Source: Catonia carolina
Lineage: Eukaryota; Arthropoda; Insecta; Hemiptera; Achilidae
Reading direction: 5' to 3'
DNA: 64,000 nucleotides
Assembly (NCBI GenBank): GCA_035578175.1
Contig: JAQMRL010000003.1
Location: 56,032,672-56,096,671 of the forward strand
Numbering within the stretch: the first letter of the stretch is position 1; the number at the start of each line of letters is the position of its first letter. The position numbers and the translations under genes were made by a program. Positions 1-12,400 of the stretch are shown here, in pieces. The notes under the pieces are model-generated. The model worked only from the letters and a program-made list of their open reading frames with translations, was not told where the DNA came from and made no database searches.

Positions 1-286
1 CTACTTCCGGTTGACCGATTTTGATAAAAATGTTCGTGTCGCGTCCGGTAGTGGTATGTAACTTAAGTTTCAAGTTTCAAGTTCGTACGATGTTCCGTTC
101 TTGAGATATTCTGTTCACACAGACACACACACACACACACACAGACCAATCGCTAAAAACATGTTTTTTGGGTTCAGGGGGTCTGAAAACGTATAGATCC
201 GGTGAAAACTCGATTTCGAAAAATCGACATGAAAACAATACTTTCCTTCCTATATATTCATATAGGCAAGAGAAAGTAAAAATATT
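1..286 (-). repeat. HINE/DINE-1-like family, copy 1 (5' portion, cut by window edge)
   Basis: Reading on the minus strand from about 284, the sequence begins TTTTTACTTTCTCTTGCC and runs through the phrase TTCACCGGATCTATACG, a short CA/TG microsatellite (about 121-142) and TCGTACGAACTTGAAAC, to the window edge. It matches seven other copies in this window. It lies directly beyond the donor of STAT exon 15. Confidence 0.9.
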
Positions 287-308
287 AAATTCATGACAAA
301 TTAATTAC

Positions 309-486
309 CTGCCAACAGGTTCGTTAACGTTATTATCTGGTGACTGTGGTTGAAACATTGACTGCGGTGTGCCTGGATAGCTTCCCATAACATTTCTGGT
401 TGAACATGATCCCTCGCCTCTTAAGCTTGGTATATGAGTAACTAGAAGTGGTTTTACATAACCATTGACTGATGTTGGTTGGGTTT
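309..486 (-). CDS. STAT: STAT coding exon 15 (activating tyrosine, transactivation region)
   Basis: 178 nt, phase 1 in, phase 2 out at donor GTAATT, so at least one more coding exon lies left of the window. Encodes [20 protein letters not shown] then [20 protein letters not shown] and a Gln/Pro/Ser-rich tail. Tyr691 in NGYVKP sits shortly after the SH2 domain, the position of the JAK target tyrosine. Confidence 0.96.
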
Positions 487-3400
487 CTGTAAAAAAAAAA
501 AATAAACCTAATAATTATTCTGAAGTCATGAGATTGCCTTCTGCATATGGATGGGCTGTGAGGAAGAGAAGTGAAAATTTAACAGTGCTGCCAACCTCAA
601 TAGTTAGACACTGCTCGTACATTTCACTACCGTGCAGTTTCTACATACATTTTGTAAGCTGTGGTTTATTCAGAGAAAATGTTTTCTTCATAAACCTTAT
701 AAGAAATAAATGAGACCTGTAATATTGCCTATAACTTAATTACATGACTAGAAATGTTTGATTTACTGTAATTACCAGGTATCTTATTCCATTGGAACAA
801 ATTTTCTGCGAATGAATCACCTTCTTTACTATCGCTGTCACTAGCATCTTCACTCAGTCTCACTAGTATCTACCTAACCGTTTCCTTTTTTTACCAGGTG
901 TCAACCAAACTGTTGAAGAATAGCTTCTTCAAGTCTTTAATTTTCTTCTTTATTTTTCAAATTGTGGAAAGAGAAACATCACAGAGTTAGCCACTCGCTC
1001 ATGGCTTTTGTTAAGAGACAGGAGAAAGGTATTTTTGTTTAGCTTCAACTTCACAGCATTTCATTACACTGCATATTAGATTTCGTTCAGCACTGTGAAT
1101 AGTCTGCCCATGTTTTCGAGAAACTAACATTTCTGTTTACCATAACAAATAGTTATATTCGTACAGTTAACCTACAAAAGGTTCCACAATATACTGTATA
1201 TGCTCTGGGTATAGTATAAGTTGTTATGTTTGTTGTACTGAAATTAAAGCAGTTGCGCATGTGCAACTGATGCATTCCCCCTTTACCCCTCATTGCAAAC
1301 AAGGGAAAACTTGTGACTCAAGTAACTATACTTTCGCTGCACTTGTTCCACTCCTATCAAAGACAACTCCTCCCAGGCATTTATAACTTTCACAGCTTTT
1401 CTCTACACTCGTACCTAGCTGAATAACATTTTCTGGCTCACCAACAAAAGAAAGAAGAGTTCATAAAACATATAGACTAGCCGCATTTTTGCGTTTTCAC
1501 ATGGAAAAGTTTGATGAACAGCATAAATGCATCCGCCGCACTGAACAATTAAAATTAATAATATTTACCGCTAAGCTCACAATAAAATGAAGTAAACAAT
1601 AAGAAATAAATACCTGTAATAGGTGTACAATACTTGCTGAACGCCTGAGTTTTACAAAGATCTGGATAAAGGTTTACAAGATCATTTAAATCAGATATTC
1701 TATCGGCCAATGATCTAATTGAGAAGTCTTTGCTTGTAAATGGTTGCAACATTAACACTTCTTCATTTTCTGCAACATCAAAAATTAAAATGATTTATTA
1801 ACATTTCCTTAGGTCAACATTAAGTACTAATCAGCTAATTACTGAAATTTTTTAAAACAAAGTTTATGTCCAGTGTGGCTAGAAAGTGGTCACATGGTTT
1901 TGATCTTGAGAACATCTGAATAAAATGCAAGATTTTTAAGTCGCCATACTATTAACAAACTGAACAGTAAATCAGTCTCCAATTGATACCTGTACGAGTC
2001 AACAAAATGCTGTCTTCCAATGTCATATATACATAATTAATATATATGATTATACATCTTATCAAACATCCTCACCGGTATTTTTAACAGCCGTATTATA
2101 TTGATAATCAAAATGGTGAGACGTCAAAAAATCTGAGTATCTTCTTCTTCTTCTCATGGTGCATATCCGTTTCGGATGTTTGCGATCAGCAAGGCTATTT
2201 TTACTTTGTCTGTCGCTATTCTGAAAAACTCGTTGGAGGTCTTCCCACACCACGCCCTCAGATTCTGCAGCCAGGATACTCTCCTACACCCCGATCCTCG
2301 TCTTCCGCTCACCTTCCCCTGTATTATGGTTTGAAGCAGAGCATACCTTCCCTCGTTCCTCATAATATGGCCAAAGTACTGCAACTTCCGATTCTTGACA
2401 GTGTCCATGATTTCCTTCTCGTTCTTCATTCTTTGAAGGACTTGGATGTTTGAAATGCGGTCCCTCCATGATATTCGCAACATTCTGCGATATAACCACA
2501 TTTCAAAGGCTTCCAGCTTCTTCGTGATAGCCGCGTTGAGTGTCCATGATTCGACGCCGTACAACAAGATCGAAAATATATAACATCTGAGCATGCGCAT
2601 CTTGATGTCTAAATGCAAATCATGGCATTTGAAAAACTTGCTCATACTGTTGAAGGCAGCTCGTGCTTTCCCGATTCTGCACCTGATCTCCTGAGTGTTA
2701 TCCCACTGTTCATTTATCATGGTGCCCAAATACGTTGTCTGTGTCACCCTTTCTATAGGTTGGTCGTGGACATAAAGGTTGGCATTGGTGATGTTTTCCT
2801 TATTGACCACCATAAACTTGGTCTTATTACTGTTTATGTGCAATCCGTATCTTCCACTTGCCTCCACTATGCGGTTCATCAACCTTTGTAGTCCTTCCAG
2901 GCTGTCAGCAAAAATCATGGTGTCGTCAGCATACCTAATATTATTCACCCGTGTACCATTCAACAAGACGCCCTCCTCCACTCCTTCCAGAGCCTCTCGG
3001 AAAATTTGTTCCGAATAAACATTGAACAATATGGGTGACATAATACATCCTTGTCTCACTCCTCTTGCCACTGGAAATTCCTCAGTCTCTCCTTCCTCTA
3101 ATCTGAGTGCCGCTGACTGGTTCCAGTACAGGTCAACAATTATGCGGAGGTCCTTGTCATCAATTCCAATGCGTTTTAACACGTCCATCAATCGATGATG
3201 CTGCACCCGGTCAAATGCCTTTTTATAATCTATCAGACACACGTATATGTCACAATTAACATCCCTACTCCGCTGGAACAAAACCTGCACCAAGAACAGT
3301 GCCTCCCTTGTGCCCACTGCATTAATAAATCCAAATTGATTTGGAGAGATGTATTCTTCACATACTCTGTAAATTCTCCGGTGGATTATTTTAAGGAACA

Positions 3401-6400
3401 GCTTTAAGAGATGACTCATAAGACTCATAGTCCTATAGTCATCGCACTTCTTTGCTCCAGGCTTCTTAGGTATTGCTAGGAACTCCGACCTTCTCCATTT
3501 CGTGGGTATGATTCCAGTGTTATACACTCTGTTGAACAGTCGAGCAAGCCTCCTGAGTCCTTCCCCTTCGAGTAGCTTGAGGATCTCTATGTTAATATTA
3601 TCTGGTCCCGGCACCCTTCCATCCCTCATCTGCCTCAGCGCTACTTCCACCTCCTCCTCCATTATGTCCGGTCCACTCACCCCCACCACCTCTGAGGATT
3701 CTCCTCTTTCCTGATCTTCGAATAGCTGTCTAAGGTATTCCCTCCAGGTGTTCTTCTTATCCTCGACGTCCACGAGTATCGTCGTCGAGTAAACGTCCAT
3801 GAGTATCTTAATACAAATAAATACAAAAATTTGTGAGACGTCACAGAAAAGGAACTAGAGAGGGTGGAGAAAAGACTAATTTATAAGTTGGAATGTAGAT
3901 CTGGGAGAAAATTGATGGCTATGAGGATGCCCTCTCATTTTACGGGCTTCAGAGTCTGAGCACGCGACGTAGAGTGATGGATTACATTTACAACATTCTG
4001 CATTCACGAGTTGAAGTTCCGGATATCTCGAAGATTTCTCTGAGGGTGCCTTGCACAGCTTTAAGAAGTTTTAGGCTGTTTGCTGGAGCCACAAAAAGTA
4101 AAATAGCTCCAATCAATAGATGTATAGCTACAGCCAATGAAATAAATGGAGAGGTACATCTGTTTCACAAAGATGGTAAAATTAAAGAAAAACTGTACAG
4201 GATACTGTGAAGGAAGGCTGTAAATACTGCGTGATCTTTATGTTATTTTTATGTTATTTGTGTCTATGTGGTGTATGTTAAGCTCGGCGGCTGACTGTTT
4301 TTTAGTGAAGAAAGAATGACTACGTTAAATTGTAATGGTGCGGTATACTGAGGCGATATTCTATTGCTGTTCTACTGTACCTTGCGACCAGCCATAGTAG
4401 TGGGTGGAGACGGCAAGGTGTAGGGGAGTTTGGGAGCCAAAAAAAAATAAAAAATAAAAATTATTTTCTTTAAACCACCAGTAATACGGTAAACAGTAAA
4501 CACTAATTATAGCTCCTACGATTTTTTAAAAAAAATTGTCTCATATACTAAATTTTTTATGCTCTGCAAGTAGGCGCAATGTCTGCTGAAATTCTTGGAA
4601 TTTTTTTTTTACGATTGCGGCTTTAATATGTATTTGAGCGCAAAAATGTATATCATGAAAGTTGTAGAGAATTTAAAATCCTACAACTTTTATTTCGAAC
4701 TATTTTTGTATAACGCTTAGTTTAGTGGTAATTAGCAATTTTATGTATTTTTTTTTAAATTTCAGCCTTACCATGCATTTTATGACGAAAGTGTATACAA
4801 TAAAATTTATAGGAATTAAAAGATCTACAACTGTTTAATTTACAGTATTTTACTCTACAGAGCCTAGTTTAGCGTCTAAGAATGATTTTTCGTATTTTTA
4901 AGCCAAACTGAGGTTGATTTTCATTTTGCGCTTTTCACTCATGATTAAAATTAGGTTATGTTTATTGAGGTTAGTTTTTCGGTTTATTTCTAATGTTAAG
5001 TTATATTGTTAATTATTTGCATTGGCAAGAGAAAGTTGTGCGAGTGTTTCACACCAGATTTTTATTATTAAAATTTAAAACATACTACTTCCACTATGGT
5101 AGATAAGTTAGATAAGGCACTGGACAATGCGCATATAAAATACTTCCACTACTATCATCAAATCTTAAAGCTTATAACTATTTACCTCTACTGTTACGTT
5201 AAAGTGTCTAATGTTCATACACATTACAATGATCACTTAAAACTAGAATCTTTGGGACAATTCATTTACAATTCGTCAGATTCAAAATCATGTTCAGAAA
5301 GAATATTGTTGACGTAGTTTATACTTCTAAAGAAACAATTACAGACCACATTAAATTATGTAAGATAACCGAGTACTGGAAATTCTACAGGAGCTAACAG
5401 CTATTTAAAAAAAAAAGAGTTTTTAACATCTATATAAGCTACAAAACAACGCCAATGTATTGGTACAGGAGCTATAACATTAGCAGTCTGGAAGTTTTTT
5501 TTGTCAACAGATAGCATTAATGTAACTCAAAATTACAAAATAAAATGGTTTTTCTTGAATCCTGAAAAAACATTTTTGGCTGTTAGCTTGTTTAAATTAT
5601 CAGGGTACAATATTTTAAGACAAACCATTACATATGGCCACATGGAATTTTATTTCAGGAGTACCAGCAATTAAATATTAGTGACCATAACTGTCACAAA
5701 AGTGATTTTTAGCATCTGATCTTTAAAAACTCTAAAAAAAATTAAATTTAAGAACTCAAAAGAATTTAAGTTACTTTTTTTGTCTTTTATGACTACAATG
5801 GATCACTTTAGTCAAATTTAGAACGCTTCTTCCTTTTCATATTCTTCAGCTTAATGTTTTGCCAGTATGCCCTCATTCTGGCTGATCTTGCTTGCCGAAC
5901 TTCCTCTGAAACGACCGGTTTCTTCCCGCTTGGGTTTGTTCTTTCATCTGATTTTGTTTCAAATCTACTTTCCTTATTTCTTAAGATTTTTAATATTTCT
6001 GTTTTGTTTTCTAAATCATTGAAAGTTAATCCGAATTCGATCATGTCTTCTTTGACATTTCACATCTATGCTCCTGATGTTACTATTGGAAAGAGTTTTC
6101 TAATCATCTTGTTTAAAATTCTGTCTTCAGGTGTTCTGATAAGATGTCCAAGAAAAGAAGTTACTTTAAATGTGACTCATTTTATTTTTTGACTATTTTT
6201 TACAAAATTGGGCAATGGTGGCCCTGATGGGTACTACATAAGTTTTATTGATGACCTGTGAAAGGGTCAATATTCCATCAGGCTCAGCATTCTTTAATAT
6301 AACCCTAATTAATTTATTATTTCAGTTAGTCCCAGTTTGCTTTCACTACTATAAACACTCTTTTATATATTGTAATCTTAGATTTTATTGCAAAATTTTT

Positions 6401-9400
6401 AAATAAAAAGAAAGTTAGAATTACCTCTCACCCACGCAATAGTAATACCTCCCAATTCTGAATCCGAAAAACGAAGGAGAAAAGTTCCACTTGCACAAGC
6501 AGACAACATTTCTTCTGCTTGCCTCTTTCGAATAAATCCATGTATCAAACTGAAAAGAATGTCAACAAAGTAATTTTTTCAACATTTCAAAATTACAATT
6601 CGTAAGACTAGCAACAAATGTGCTTGCGTTGCTTCACCTTCATAAATATTTGAATGTATTTACAGATATATTTTGTATTGAAATATATTAAAGAATGTTT
6701 ACATCTTCTATAATTATAAACATTTATAATATTCAGTGGGCAACTAAGAATTGCCCTAGCAAATAGTATCAACAATATTATAAGTTTTCCTTTACTCTTC
6801 CATTAGAAGCGGTATTTTTCAGAACCCTTTCTTGACTAGCACCTATAAAGTGAATAGAATTTAAACACCAAATTTCAAGTTTCTAGACCTTTGAAGTTGT
6901 GTATTCAGAACTCTATTGAGATAACAGAGTCCTTCAGTGATTTTAATGTTCATCAAAAAAAGGATATGACTAATGACATCATAGACAAAGTCTCAAGATA
7001 TAACTTAAAAAAATTGGACGGTAGACAAGGGGTACTTAACTGTATGTAAACACTACGCCCACATAATTTTTTAAATTAAAAAATTACTAACATAGCTTTT
7101 GAATCTCCTTTTCAACTAATGTTCAATCAAATGTAATGAATATAATTTATTGAAATCTAATGGTTAAATGATTGAAGAGTACCGACATGTTAACATTAAA
7201 TACAACTGAAAATATTACAGTAAACTCTTCTTATCAATTTGTATCAAATCTTGATGATTATGAAAGAGCTCCATTCTTCACTTCGTGTGAACAAATTTTA
7301 CATTATTTGACTACAAACTATACCTTCATTACTCAATCTTACACAAAATATAAATATATATATATATATTTAAAAATACAAATTATAAAAATATCATGAA
7401 GTTATAGAGACTTACCCATCTACCCAGAAGCTTTTAAGATCCCTTGTCAATTTCATAACAGCATAAAACCACTCCCAAAACGTGAAGTTTCTTTCTGGTA
7501 ATGGTTCTTTGCAAAACTGAGTCCAGCTAAGGTACAATGGGCTATAATCATTACAGGAATTCCTGTAACAAAAAAGAAGTTCTTAAACGTGGGAAGGCCT
7601 TCCTAGGATCAATCATTTCTGTGATTCATGTCATTTTATAGGATGTTATACTTAATTAAGCTACAGCCATTACAATACAGGGAACATATGAGGTCTGTCC
7701 TAGAATTTCTGGTGATGTTTTAAAATAATTTGTATTTAACATAAATTCACAACATCTTTAAAACTTTCCAATGCACATTTCCAACACTTTACAAACATCT
7801 CACAGGGCCCCCGCAAGGCTTCAATGAGGACCTCTTGTAGACAGACCATCGCTTCTTTTACCTTTTCCAGCATCCCGAGCATTCTATAGTGGTGTCCTAT
7901 CACAGTTCCTTTTATCTTAGAAAAGAAAATGAAAACAGCTAGTGCCAAGTCAAAATTTCAGACTCAGTTTCGTAGCATTTGAGCAATTCCTAGCATTTCA
8001 ACAGGCACTGTTCCTTCACACTGTCGATGAGAACTTTCAGCACCACCTTGTCGCACACTTTCCTTTTGTCAAAATGTGGAAAACAATTGATTTGGATACG
8101 CCACTTTCTTCAGCTAATGTCCAGACACTCATTTGTCAATCGCTGTCCAAAAGTTGTCTAGTCATTAAAGGTCTTCTGATCCTCCTGAAACCTCTTGTGC
8201 TGCTGGAAAATTTGGTTCTGTAACATTGCATCTTCCCCGAAGGCGTGTATAAGTATTTTTATCATACAAATTTTAATCAGTTTAATGCAAAATTTAACTG
8301 CATAACGCTGGTTCGTATTTTGCGCCCTTCGTTTTTTGACGATGGTCTGGTGACACACTTTGTGCTAAGCACGTTCTTCACTCAACCACTGTCCGCAGGC
8401 GACTTCAGATAGTGGAATTCTCTACCTATGACCCCCAACATTTTTTCCACCAGGAGCCTTGCCATGCAAGTGTAAGTGGCCGGTTGTGAAAATTCATAAC
8501 CTGAACTTTTGAAACAAACTGTGCAAGTAGATCTGATTAAAAAGTCTCCACAAAAAGGAATAACTTTTGAACCAGAAATTGCAAAAAATAGTATTTTATA
8601 GTTAAATCTTAGCAATTCAAATGACAAAAAGACGCAATAAATTTTTGATATTGAAAAGCTATTTTAGTAACATAAAGTAGACTTACAAAACATATTTATA
8701 ATAAAAACCATATTAGCCAGAAAGACGAATAAGTCCATACAGTGGCTTCTTATTTCCAAGTCCAAATTTTTTGGCCTTGGCCTATATAATATAATATAAT
8801 GTACAGTATTTTATGAGACAATAAAGTTTATTTATTTATTGTGTATTATGCACACATCATAGAGCAATTATATTCCTGCTTACTGCAGGTAACAGAATTC
8901 AAGTACAGTCACATGTTTAAATTATCTTATCTTGTAACAAGAAAACATATAAACTATCATTTCAAAACAATACCTTAAACATTAGGCTTCGAATACAATA
9001 CATTTATTTTAGATTAAAATTACCTGAATGCCTTTTCGGCTAAAAATCTGAGATTATCTTCAGTAAGAGGTCTTCCAGTAGCAGCAGTAAATTTCATGTT
9101 AAGTGCTTCAGCAACTTTAGACCAAGTTACTTTTTCAGGGACTGCAAATGGAATTCTGCCAGGTTCTGCAAACGCATTATCCCACGTAACAGTAGCCCAA
9201 GCATGCGGTTCTTGATTACCATGGACAATAACTACAACCGGAAGTGATAATGTCCATACCTGCAAATTTAAAAAAAGTTTTAGAAGGATAAATTGCTTTT
9301 TAATGAAGAATTTTGGAAAAATGGATAACAAGATGATCTGTAATTCACTAAACATTCCTTTAAGAATAAGGGTTAGAATAATGATGATACAATTTTGAAG

Positions 9401-12400
9401 TAATACCACATACATAAATATTGTGTGAGAATTTATACAAGAATTAAAAATATCAATTTTTTTTATTTCATATGTTTAAAGGATGAAGGAAGTAATAAGA
9501 TACAACTGCATTTGTATGTTGAACCTTACAAGAAGATTAGAAAATTAACAAAGCAATGTAAGTAAAAATGAACAGTCAATGATTTACTTAAATATTTACA
9601 AAAATATGTCATTTACCTGAAACTGAAGTTCACCTCCACCAACAGAAAATTGTGATGAAAATAACAACGAAAATTTTTCATCCATAACAGATTCTGTTCC
9701 TTTCTTTTCTGCACGTTTTATTTTCTTTAACTGCATATTCCTGGACAAAAAAATTAATCAAGTTTCTATCTTTAATGTCAATCACAAATTGTTTACGGAA
9801 ACAAAAACTAGCTCCCCAACACCAATAAATTTAGAATGATGTACTTAATTTATTCTTAACCAATTTCAAAATCACATTAACATTTATAATGGTTTCATCC
9901 AAATATTCTAATATAATTTAAGAGTATGGTTGATATTCTGTAAAAACAAGCTAGCGCTATCGTAATGACACTTCAAAACAAACATTTATAATTTGAACTT
10001 AGCAAAATCTCATTACGGCTGTTACCAATTTTCATTTTTGGATATTTTGCAGAATCCTGAAAGTGTCTTCTTTGCAACCACAATTTTTAAAAAAATCAGT
10101 TCAGTGTAACTCTTTACTTAACACGTTGACTGCCAAGTGACTCAAATATGTGTCACACAAGTCTCTACAAAGATGGGCCATATACGTCAAAAAATAAGTC
10201 ACAGTAAATTACTACGTAATTTCTAAGCCGTGTGTTACTAATGTGGTTCATAGAACAATACTATTATACATGAAGCAAAAACTATGGCCTTAGAGAGTAA
10301 CGTCATACACTTAGCCTGTTGTCTCTTGTGTCTTTTTACACGTGGATGCATACATTTTTATGATAAGGTAGTTACTGACCAGTGTATTTATGACTGTACA
10401 ATTTATGTCAATTATCAAACCTTACCTGGTTTGGTAATTGATCACTTCGGATCAGGAGACTTTATTTATAGTAGAAATGCCAGTCTTCAAAAGTGCTAAT
10501 AATCCAGTCATAATAGACAAAAAAAACCTGTAAGTTAGGAAAAATTCGCATAGAGCTGAAAATTGGTATAGACGCTGAATAAGTCATTACCAATGAAATG
10601 TCAAAAGTCCCCATCGATCCTGTGCAAAAAAAAAAAAAAAAAAAAATTTTTTCAAGGTCAAAGGTCGCAAATTCCGGTTTTTCTCTAAAACCGGAAGTAT
10701 TATCGTAAAAATAGGTTAGACAAAAGTGTAGATCATACAATTCTCTACAACAATTGTCTCAATTATTTTTTTCGTACGAATCACCATTTGCGAGATATCA
10801 CGATTTTAAAAGTTAAAAAACTTATATTCTTCGTTATATGCACCCTGTATACGTCATGGGACGTTTAATATAAGTAACAACAACAGTCTATTGGTTTGTA
10901 TTACTCACGCACTTTAACTTTCACAAAATTAAATGACTCTTTTCAAATATCAGACTATAATGTCAGTCCCTAATTCCCTTTCTCCATAACCTTGAGTAAC
11001 ATCTGCCCGCTACGTCATAGTCCGAGTGTAAAGGGTCGCATACCTAAAAAAATAAATAACAAGAAATCATCCTGTACCACTTTGAACATTAACAATAGTG
11101 CCATTCTGTTAAACAATAGGATACCATCTGTATACTAATCAAAATTTTTTCATCATACTAAATCGTGGAGTATGCCTACTGGGGAAACCACGCTAAAAAA
11201 AATGCGCCAATATTACCTCATAGGTGGTGCGGAAATGTGTGCATATTATGAAGGATATAAGTTTTTTAACTTTTAAAATCGCGATATCTCGCGAATGGTG
11301 ATTCGTACGAAAAAAATTGAGACAATTTTGTTGTAGAGAATTGTATGATCTATAACTTTTGTCTAACCTATTTTTACGATAATACTTCTGGTTTCAGAGA
11401 GAAATGGGAAAAACCGGAATTTGCGACCTTTGACCTTGAATAAAATTTTTTGCACACATAGGATCGATGGGGACTTTTGACATTTCATTGGTAATGACTT
11501 ATTCAACGTCTATACCAATTTTCAGCTCTATGCAAATTTTTTCTAACTCAAATGTTAATTAGACTGGACTATAATGCTCACTAGAATTACAAAAGAATTG
11601 TCCATTACATGGAAAAGAATAGGGGAGACAAGAAATGTCACTAACTAAATCAAAGGCTAAAATTTATTAATTTACCTGAAGCTAACAGAAAGCTGTCTAG
11701 TTGCCTGTTGATATTCCATTGTACCTGTATTGTTTAATATTTCTCCACTTGCATCATTTTTGCTAATCCGGTCATGCTTTAGTAATGCATTTGCCTGAGC
11801 TTCACTTATTATGGAAACTTTAACCTTAACAGAAATTTTATACAATTAATATTAAGAACTTATAACAAAAAAAAAAAAAAAATCAAAATATGATAAATAT
11901 TTAAACACATAAATGTGCTATGTAGTCACAGGTATCTGATAAGCATACTTTTCAACTCTGTGACAAAGGCAAGGGAAACCACTTCACTCCTCGTTTTACT
12001 TAGTAAAACCTCTAGAGGTTCAAAGCAGCCTTTCGGCAGATGACCTAAACAACAACAAAAACTATTCTCTAAAATAAGTCAAGCAATTTTGAAGCAGTAA
12101 TTTCTTGCAAACTGAAGCTGCATTATATGTCACAAAAAATACTAATAGAAAAATTATAGCCTTTCTGATAATGTTACCATTTGTTACATGTACATTTATT
12201 TTAAAATCCATCTTGTTTTTTTTTTTAAAAAAACCACGAGTTATCACTAACATTCAAGTCCTGCAAAACCAATTCCCCCCCCCCAAAAAACAGCAACATA
12301 GTAGCACATAAATTGCAAATATTGTAACCAATCAAAAAGTTCTGGTAAAATTATTGTAACTAAATTGTAAAAACTAACCAAATGCAAGAAAATATTATAC

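Noticed and set aside
465..713. Plus-strand ORF of 82 codons overlapping STAT exon 15
   Set aside because: Antisense to a confirmed coding exon; no homology or Kozak context.
5854..6192. Plus-strand ORF of 112 codons
   Set aside because: Antisense shadow of the LINE remnant that reads on the minus strand ([18 protein letters not shown]).
8382..8627. Minus-strand ORF of 81 codons ending [13 protein letters not shown] as a host gene
   Set aside because: It abuts the mariner remnant and has no splice sites or family match; treated as unassigned intron or transposon sequence.
9260..9415. Extension of the STAT exon 11 reading frame upstream to a Met at 9415
   Set aside because: The extension runs through the polypyrimidine tract and acceptor AG at 9260; exon 10 joins in phase, so it is intron.
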